Shown here piece by piece: positions 6,292 through 10,596 of a DNA stretch of 10,596 nt. The notes under the pieces were generated by a model, which worked only from the letters and a program-made list of their open reading frames with translations, made no database searches and was not told the origin of the DNA. Numbering within the stretch: the stretch's first letter is position 1; every line of letters begins with the position of its first letter. The stretch covers positions 1 to 10,596 of the forward strand of contig JAISVU010000183.1 of NCBI GenBank assembly GCA_031271375.1. Reading direction: 5' to 3'. A program made the position numbers and the translations under genes. The stretch comes from Clostridiales bacterium. Lineage in GTDB: Bacteria; Bacillota; Clostridia; Lachnospirales; WRAX01.

Positions 6292-7353
6292 ATGGATCCC
6301 TCGAATGTTAATAATAAACGCGCCGCTTTCAGCGGGAGCATAATGAGGAAGGACGCGGCAGTCGCTAAGGTTATAAATAATTCCGTACAAGACGTGACCG
6401 AGAGCGCACCTATTTATATTAAAAATTATATGGATTTCCCCGAATGGTTAAAGGATAGGGGCGCCGATTTAACGCGTTCAAATATGAGGGTTATATTGAA
6501 GAAATTAGGTATCCCGGCGCATGATGCCGTCGCGGCTGTGAAATATGCGAACGCCGCCTCACTGACGGATGAGTTTTGGATAAAGCCCCAAGATTCCGCA
6601 TTGACTTACGAAGACACCGTTTTCAAGAATAACCTTTACTTTAAAGCGGCCGCATCGGGAGACCCCGATATTTTCGGAATAACCGCGAAACAAACCCCGG
6701 AATTAACAAACATAGGAAGTTTTGAAAAGGGGTGGAAGTTAGAAAATGGAAAATGGTTCTTATATAAATCAGGGAACCCCCTTCAGCGGTTTTCGGAAAT
6801 ATTTGCTTCCGCCCTGGCTCGGCTGCTTGGCCTTGACGCCGTAGAGTATTGGGTTAAGGACGGGTTCGTGGTCTGTGAAAATTTCGTAAGGCCCGGATAC
6901 TGCCTCGAATTGGCGAAGTCATTTATATGGGATGATCTTGATTACAGGCGCAATGCCGAGTGGATGCATGAGAACGGGTTTTTGCGCCAGTATATGGATT
7001 TGATTTTTACCGACGTTATTGTAAGGAACGCCGACAGGCATGAGTTTAATTACGGGGTGCTTACGAGCGCCGCAGGCATCGTATCGCTTGCGCCTAATTT
7101 TGATAATAACCTAAGCCTTTTCCACAACGGCATACCTTCCAACCTAAGCCGGGATGATATATTCGTCTCCGATTTTAATAATGCTTTGGATTATGCCCGG
7201 CGCAGATTCGCGTTCAAATACACGCTGCCCCCGCTGGCCGAGGGTTTGGTTCGGGAGGCGTTTTCATATGCCGTAAGCTCCGCGCCGGTTGAAGTACCCG
7301 AAAACTCCGTCGTCAGCTTTTGCATGAACGCATTTAACCGGATTAATAAATAA
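6292..7353 (+). CDS. HipA-like serine/threonine kinase, no HipB partner
   Basis: The 353-residue protein is recognised from HipA-fold motifs. The region FWIKPQDSALTYEDTVFKNN (95-114) is typical of a Firmicutes HipA-like subgroup. The strand WFLYKSG (155-161) supplies the probable ATP-binding Lys159. The catalytic loop NADRHEFNYG (246-255) contains Asp248 and Asn253. The metal-binding segment APNFDNN (267-273) has Asp271 in the DFG position. The active site looks intact. HipA kinases phosphorylate targets such as glutamyl-tRNA synthetase and are normally held by a HipB repressor; no HipB-like gene lies beside it. The start has an AGAAGG site 8 nt upstream. It follows the ABC operon in the same direction, and its stop lies two bases from the stop of the convergent kinase gene. 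The 5' half appears more A+T-rich than its neighbours, which may hint at transfer. Target unknown. Confidence 0.8.
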   Translation: MDPSNVNNKRAAFSGSIMRKDAAVAKVINNSVQDVTESAPIYIKNYMDFPEWLKDRGADLTRSNMRVILKKLGIPAHDAVAAVKYANAASLTDEFWIKPQDSALTYEDTVFKNNLYFKAAASGDPDIFGITAKQTPELTNIGSFEKGWKLENGKWFLYKSGNPLQRFSEIFASALARLLGLDAVEYWVKDGFVVCENFVRPGYCLELAKSFIWDDLDYRRNAEWMHENGFLRQYMDLIFTDVIVRNADRHEFNYGVLTSAAGIVSLAPNFDNNLSLFHNGIPSNLSRDDIFVSDFNNALDYARRRFAFKYTLPPLAEGLVREAFSYAVSSAPVEVPENSVVSFCMNAFNRINK

Positions 7354-7355
7354 GC

Positions 7356-8351
7356 CTATTTATAAAACTTCATCACAAACTCCGCCCCGCCGCCCGGGGC
7401 GTTTCGGGCTTCGATGTCGCCGTTTTGCTTGCGCATAATCTCAAGGGACAGGGCGAGGCCGATACCGATGCGCTCCGCCCCGCGTGAAGAAGAGCCTTTA
7501 TAAAAGCGTTTGAACAGATGCGGCAGGTCGGCGGGGTCGATGCCGCCGCCGCCGTCCCTCACGGTTATGCGGGCCGTGAGGGGGTTCTCGTCCCAGGTTA
7601 TGGTAATTTCCCCGTACTCCTGCGTGTGCTCCGATGCGTTCTTGATGATGTTGGACAACGCTTCCGCCGTCCAGGTTATGTCGCAGGATAACGCGCTTTC
7701 CCTGTCGCCGGAGATAATAACGCGCTGGTTCTTTCCGGAAATGATAACGTCCAGCGCCCGCGCCGACATATCCGCAAGCTCCCATATGCAGACGCTCTCG
7801 CGCTGCATACCGGCGGCCCCCGCGTCCAGCTTCGCCATCTTGAGAAGCGCGAGCACAAGCCATTCCATGCGGAAGAGGCCGATGCGGATGTTCGCGGTGA
7901 ACTCTTCGCGCTTTGCGGCGGGGAGCGACGGGTTCTCCAGCAGTTCGCTCATAATCAGCAGCGAGGTCAGCGGGGTTTTAAGCTGATGGGAGATATTGGA
8001 CAGGCTGTCGGCAAGGTTCGCCTTGTCCTTCCGCAGCAGTTCGGCCTGTTCCGCCAGCCTGGACGTGGCCTTATATATCTCGTTTCGCAAGATACTCAGC
8101 TCGCCCTCGGCGTTGTCGCGCACATCCAGCCCGGTTTCGCCGTTCACAATCCGATCCAGGTCTTTTGAGAGCTTCGCGATGTCATTATACCGTTTCTTGG
8201 TAAACACAAAAAAGGCCGCAAGCGGCGCAATCAGCGCGGCGACCGAAGCCAGCCCGGCGGCGGGGCTTATGAAAAAGCATATAAGCGATAATATGCCGCT
8301 GAGAAGGGCGATAACGGCGGTAAAGCGTAATATTTCTCTGTTGCGAAACAT
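7356..8351 (-). CDS. Intramembrane-sensing-type histidine kinase
   Basis: The 331-residue kinase has two membrane helices (about 8-29 and 34-50) with only about five residues between them, so there is almost no outside domain. This is the plan of intramembrane-sensing kinases such as BceS and GraS. A linker of about 60 residues resembles HAMP. The H-box is NISHQLKTPLTSL with His122; the N-box is NIIKNASEH (Asn234, Asn238); G1 is DGGGGI (266-271); the F-box is LFKRFYKG; G2 is GIGLAL (296-301). All catalytic parts are present. The ribosome site CAGGAG follows the stop of the HicB-like gene, whose end is 14 nt upstream. The natural partner is the OmpR-type regulator ending at 8799, from which it is separated by 447 bp. 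The signal is unknown; such kinases often respond to antimicrobial peptides together with an ABC transporter. Confidence 0.9.
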   Translation of the reverse strand: MFRNREILRFTAVIALLSGILSLICFFISPAAGLASVAALIAPLAAFFVFTKKRYNDIAKLSKDLDRIVNGETGLDVRDNAEGELSILRNEIYKATSRLAEQAELLRKDKANLADSLSNISHQLKTPLTSLLIMSELLENPSLPAAKREEFTANIRIGLFRMEWLVLALLKMAKLDAGAAGMQRESVCIWELADMSARALDVIISGKNQRVIISGDRESALSCDITWTAEALSNIIKNASEHTQEYGEITITWDENPLTARITVRDGGGGIDPADLPHLFKRFYKGSSSRGAERIGIGLALSLEIMRKQNGDIEARNAPGGGAEFVMKFYK

Positions 8352-8365
8352 CGATTTACTCCTGT

Positions 8366-8590
8366 TTATTTGCTAAAAACCAGAAGATAGTTTAATACGT
8401 CAGGGTAATCCTCCAGATAGAACTCAACTGCCTCCATAATACTCTTCTGCGTCTCTTGCAGTGTATCGGCCTGAACGGTGCATCCGCCGTTTTGCATGGC
8501 GCATTCAGCCCAGTACCCCACCGTGTCTACACAAGGATGTATATTGACTGTATAAAACACTGTATCAGCATTTACTTGAGCTTTTTCCAC
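8366..8590 (-). CDS. HicB-like small protein (orphan antitoxin-type)
   Basis: The 74-residue product has the HicB partial-RNase-H-like pattern: a beta strand FYTVNIHP, then GYWAECAMQNGGCTVQADTLQE, then the helix SIMEAVEFYLEDYP. It ends just after the fold, with no C-terminal DNA-binding domain. The start is GTG at 8590, supported by AAAGGAGG (8604-8597) 6 nt upstream. In HicAB systems HicB neutralises HicA, an mRNA-cleaving toxin, but no HicA-like frame is found on either side. It sits between a response regulator and a histidine kinase, and the kinase begins 14 nt after its stop, so the two are surely co-transcribed. Its role here is unknown: a solitary antitoxin, a remnant, or a HicB-fold protein used for something else. 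Confidence 0.75.
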   Translation of the reverse strand: MEKAQVNADTVFYTVNIHPCVDTVGYWAECAMQNGGCTVQADTLQETQKSIMEAVEFYLEDYPDVLNYLLVFSK

Positions 8591-8610
8591 TCTTATCCTC
8601 CTTTATTGCG

Positions 8611-8790
8611 GACGTCCCGGGTTAAGTCCGGGATGAGGTCGCCCCCACTATCCGTCATTGCGGGCTTGACCCGCAATCCCCTTGCATTACCCGTCATTTC
8701 GGGCGACCAAAGGTCGCTCCTACGAAGAATGTGGCATTCAATTAATCATCATTCATTATTCATTGTTCATTCACGGCCAAAGGCCGTGAC
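8611..8790. repeat. Block of dispersed palindromic repeats between regulator and HicB-like gene
   Basis: Several elements follow one another. TCCCGG/CCGGGA (8615-8620, 8628-8633) form a small palindrome. Bases 8652-8682 are an exact inverted copy of 1147-1177. GCGACC-AAA-GGTCGC (8703-8717) and TCACGGCC-AAA-GGCCGTGA (8771-8789) are hairpins with the same AAA loop. Between the last two, 8736-8771 is a run of ATTCATT-like short repeats. No reading frame with a ribosome site was seen. The block looks like accumulated intergenic repeats inserted between two genes of one operon. Confidence 0.7.
8771..8789 (-). terminator. Hairpin just after the response-regulator gene
   Basis: An 8-bp GC-rich stem with a 3-nt loop lies 9 bp after the regulator's stop codon. 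On the minus strand it is followed by A+T-rich repeats, but by no U-run. It may weaken transcription into the HicB-like and kinase genes or protect the upstream mRNA end. True termination is uncertain. Confidence 0.35.
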
Positions 8791-8798
8791 GCCCCTGT

Positions 8799-9473
8799 CT
8801 ACGATTTAAACCGATACCCAATCCCCCGAACCGTTTGAATCAGCGATTCCCCGGGGTTATCCCCCAGCTTTTCGCGCAGGCGCTTGACGTTGACGGTCAG
8901 CGTGTTGTCATTTACAAATTCCCCGCCGCCGTCCCACAGGCGTTCCAGAATCTGCCCCCGCGTCAGCGCCTGCCCCTTGTTGCATATAAGGGTCAGCAGC
9001 AGCCTGTACTCCAACGCGGTTAAAAACAGTTCCTCGCCGGATTTATACGCCTTTGCCTCCGTTACGCGCACCTCAATGTCCCCGGCTTTTATTATGCCCG
9101 GCGATCCGGTTTCCTGCCCCGCCCTCCGCAGGGCGACTTTAATACGCGCCAGCAGCTCCCGCACCCTGAACGGTTTTGCGATATAATCGTCCGCGCCTAT
9201 TTCAAGGCCTTTTACCGTGTTGGCCTCGTCGTCCGCAGCGGTAAGAAAGATAACGGGAATGCCCAGCCGCCTCTTTATCAGGCGGCAGACGTCAAACCCG
9301 CTCCCGTCCGGCAGCGACAAGTCCAGCAGCGCCAATGAAAGGTCTTCGTCCCAGGCCGCTTCCAACGCCGCCTTGCAGTCTTGGCAATACGACACTTCGT
9401 AGCCCTCCGACTCCAGCGCGTATATCAGCCCCGACGCGATAAGCGCGTCGTCCTCGGCGAACAGTATCTTCAT
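8799..9473 (-). CDS. OmpR/PhoB-family response regulator
   Basis: The 224-residue regulator has a receiver domain (1-115) with acidic pair Asp8/Asp9, phosphoacceptor Asp51 (LALLDLSLPDGSG), Thr78 and Lys100 (AKPF). A winged-helix DNA-binding domain (about 128-222) contains TALEYRLLLTL, LWDGGGEFVNDNTLTVNVKRLREKLG and VRGIGYRF. The wording of the last helix resembles VanR- and BceR/GraR-like regulators. The start codon overlaps the sigH stop (ATGA at 9473-9470), so translation is coupled to sigH, which is unusual. The histidine kinase starting at 8351 is the expected partner, but repeats and a HicB-like gene lie between. Targets are unknown. Confidence 0.93.
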   Translation of the reverse strand: MKILFAEDDALIASGLIYALESEGYEVSYCQDCKAALEAAWDEDLSLALLDLSLPDGSGFDVCRLIKRRLGIPVIFLTAADDEANTVKGLEIGADDYIAKPFRVRELLARIKVALRRAGQETGSPGIIKAGDIEVRVTEAKAYKSGEELFLTALEYRLLLTLICNKGQALTRGQILERLWDGGGEFVNDNTLTVNVKRLREKLGDNPGESLIQTVRGIGYRFKS

Positions 9474-10027
9474 ATGCGCGGCCCCTGCTTCAGCTTCTTC
9501 CTTACCCTGCTCAACGCGTTGTCGACGGTCTTGCGCGGATAACCCAGGCTCTCGCCTATCTCCGCGTATGAGAAGCCTTTAATGAACAACAGCAGCGCCT
9601 TCGTCTCAAGCTCGCTCAGATTTTCGGCCATCACGCGCTCCATCGCCGCCTTATCCTCGCGGTTAATAATCAAATCAACAGGCTCCTGCGAAGCGCCCAA
9701 ATCCGCTTCCGACAGCTCGATATACGCCTTTAACGGCGAATGCTTGCCGCGCAGCGCGGACTTTACGGCGCTGTGAATCTGCCGTTCCACACACAGCCTG
9801 GCAAAAAAAGAAAACCGGGTTTGGCGGTTCTCGTCAAAGCCCATAACCGCCCGGTACAGGCCGATCATCCCCTCCTGGTTAAGGTCTTCATAATCCGCGC
9901 CGGGGACATGGAAGTTCCTTGCGACGGCCCCCGCCATAGGCGTGTATTTTTTCATTACGCGCTCCATCGCCGCCTTGTCGCCCTTTTGCGCCATCGCCGC
10001 CAGCTTTTCGTCGGATATGCCGTCCAT
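9470..10027 (-). CDS. sigH: RNA polymerase sigma factor SigH (sigma-30)
   Basis: The 185-residue sigma-70-family protein carries region 2 (about 5-95: GADYEDLNQEGMIGLYRAV, then FARLCVERQIHSAVKSAL and KHSPL) and region 4 (about 130-182: LSELETKALLLFIKGFSY, then IGESLGYPRKTVDNALSRV). These match B. subtilis SigH closely by eye, including the INxE stretch at the start of region 4. It is shorter than the 218-residue Bacillus protein, with less at both ends and in the linker. SigH directs transition-phase genes, and early sporulation in spore-formers. Its place after yacP is the classic order. The start overlaps the yacP stop by one base (TAATG), with GGAG 8 nt upstream. Nine residues, DKAAMERVM, occur twice (17-25 and 125-133). 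Confidence 0.9.
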   Translation of the reverse strand: MDGISDEKLAAMAQKGDKAAMERVMKKYTPMAGAVARNFHVPGADYEDLNQEGMIGLYRAVMGFDENRQTRFSFFARLCVERQIHSAVKSALRGKHSPLKAYIELSEADLGASQEPVDLIINREDKAAMERVMAENLSELETKALLLFIKGFSYAEIGESLGYPRKTVDNALSRVRKKLKQGPRI

Positions 10028-10560
10028 TACATTGACTCCATTCGCATTTTCTCTATCGCTGCCGCCGTTTCCGGGTCTAGGTTCTCATAAAGCATGTTTT
10101 TCTTAATCGGTTTTGGTTTGTTTATCCTGTCGCGTATTATGCGCTCCACCTCATTTACCTCGCGCTGGAGGTCTTCGGCGAAAAGGCGCGCCGCGCCCTG
10201 CCCCATTATAATAATCTGCTCCAGATGGTCCGACGTGGCTACCCGAACGCGTATGCGCTCCCGCCGCAGCTGCCCCGTTGTTTTCTCAATATACTCGTCC
10301 GCCGTCTCGGCCTCCCGCGTGTAAACGATATAGACGCCGTTGCGCTTCTCAACGGCCCCCGTCCCGCCCTCCACGCGGTGGGCGTCGAACACGACGATGA
10401 TTTCCTGATGTTTATACCCCCGGTAATTAGCCAAGATGTCAACCAGCATCTCCCTCGCGCTGATCAGCGACACCTCAGCCATCGCCTTGAGCTTCTTCCA
10501 GGCGTGGATGATATTATACCCGTCAACCAGCAGGTAAGCCGTGGAAAATTGCGTGCTCAC
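10027..10560 (-). CDS. yacP: NYN-domain ribonuclease YacP/Rae1
   Basis: The 177-residue protein matches YacP, known in B. subtilis as Rae1, a ribosome-associated endonuclease that cuts mRNA in the A site. The NYN (PIN-like) nuclease fold supplies acidic residues in LLVDGYNIIHAW (Asp13), VVFDAHRV (Asp59), ETADEYIEK (Asp88) and VATSDHLEQ (Asp111). A helical, basic tail follows from about 125. The GTG start at 10560 overlaps the preceding rlmB stop, and the end overlaps the sigH start by one base, so rlmB, yacP and sigH form a tight operon. This order is conserved widely in Bacillota, which supports all three names. Confidence 0.92.
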   Translation of the reverse strand: MSTQFSTAYLLVDGYNIIHAWKKLKAMAEVSLISAREMLVDILANYRGYKHQEIIVVFDAHRVEGGTGAVEKRNGVYIVYTREAETADEYIEKTTGQLRRERIRVRVATSDHLEQIIIMGQGAARLFAEDLQREVNEVERIIRDRINKPKPIKKNMLYENLDPETAAAIEKMRMESM

Positions 10561-10596
10561 CCGCCCCGCCGCCTGGCTATTTCATACATGATAACC
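10557..10596 (-). CDS. rlmB: 23S rRNA 2'-O-methyltransferase RlmB, C-terminal end only
   Basis: Only the last 12 codons and the stop are inside the window. The peptide VIMYEIARRRGG resembles the usual RlmB/TrmH-family end (ILMYE then VxRQR). The stop overlaps the GTG start of yacP. In Bacillota rlmB normally precedes yacP and sigH, which supports the name. RlmB methylates a guanosine ribose in 23S rRNA. The catalytic part lies outside, so the call rests on twelve residues plus gene order. Confidence 0.65.
   Translation of the reverse strand, partial: VIMYEIARRRGG

Noticed and set aside
7354..7400. Bidirectional terminator between the convergent HipA-like and kinase genes
   Set aside because: Only two bases separate the two stop codons, and no hairpin with a T-run is seen.
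8456..8809. Plus-strand frame across the repeat block (117 codons)
   Set aside because: It runs through palindromic repeats, overlaps the HicB-like gene antisense and has no ribosome site.

Overview
The window looks like chromosomal DNA of a Gram-positive, Clostridia-type Bacillota of roughly 50% G+C. This rests on the minus-strand order rlmB (3' end), yacP/rae1, sigH at the right end, on strong GGAGG ribosome binding sites, and on the families present: a YtrA-type GntR repressor with a BcrA/YtrB-like ABC exporter, LytTR and GHKL two-component proteins, and a HicB-like protein. No rRNA, tRNA, CRISPR array, transposase or phage gene was seen. Genus cannot be given from this sequence.

Layout, left to right. 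(1) 1-952, minus: 5' part of a secreted, proline-rich surface protein with 13 six-residue repeats and a tandem, nearly identical 97-residue module; it runs off the left edge. (2) 953-1394: a gene-free stretch with a clear intrinsic-terminator-like hairpin, a 70-bp palindromic repeat, a candidate promoter and a smaller hairpin. (3) 1395-4165, minus: a two-gene signalling operon made of an unusual regulator (excisionase/HTH_17-type DNA-binding domain fused to REC and LytTR) overlapping, by ATGA, a 7TM sensor kinase with a GHKL ATPase domain. (4) 4197-4302: a compact divergent promoter region. (5) 4320-7353, plus: YtrA-type repressor, ABC ATPase, ABC-2 permease, then a HipA-like kinase with no HipB. 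(6) 7356-10596, minus: rlmB end, yacP, sigH, a VanR/BceR-like response regulator, a block of repeats, an orphan HicB-like gene, and a histidine kinase with almost no extracytoplasmic loop.

How they may work together (inference): most of the window concerns sensing and responding to envelope or signal stress. The LytTR/GHKL pair may control itself, since direct repeats sit just upstream of its promoter, and perhaps the surface-protein gene beside it. The YtrA-type repressor probably controls the ABC exporter from a palindrome over its -10 box. The OmpR-type regulator is translationally coupled to sigH, and its kinase is cut off from it by repeats and a HicB-like gene. The oddest items are the HTH_17-REC-LytTR fusion, the sigH-coupled but split two-component system, the lone HipA-like kinase at the end of an export operon, and a terminator hairpin that appears to lie in the leader of the surface-protein gene. 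None of these is proof of a wholly new system.
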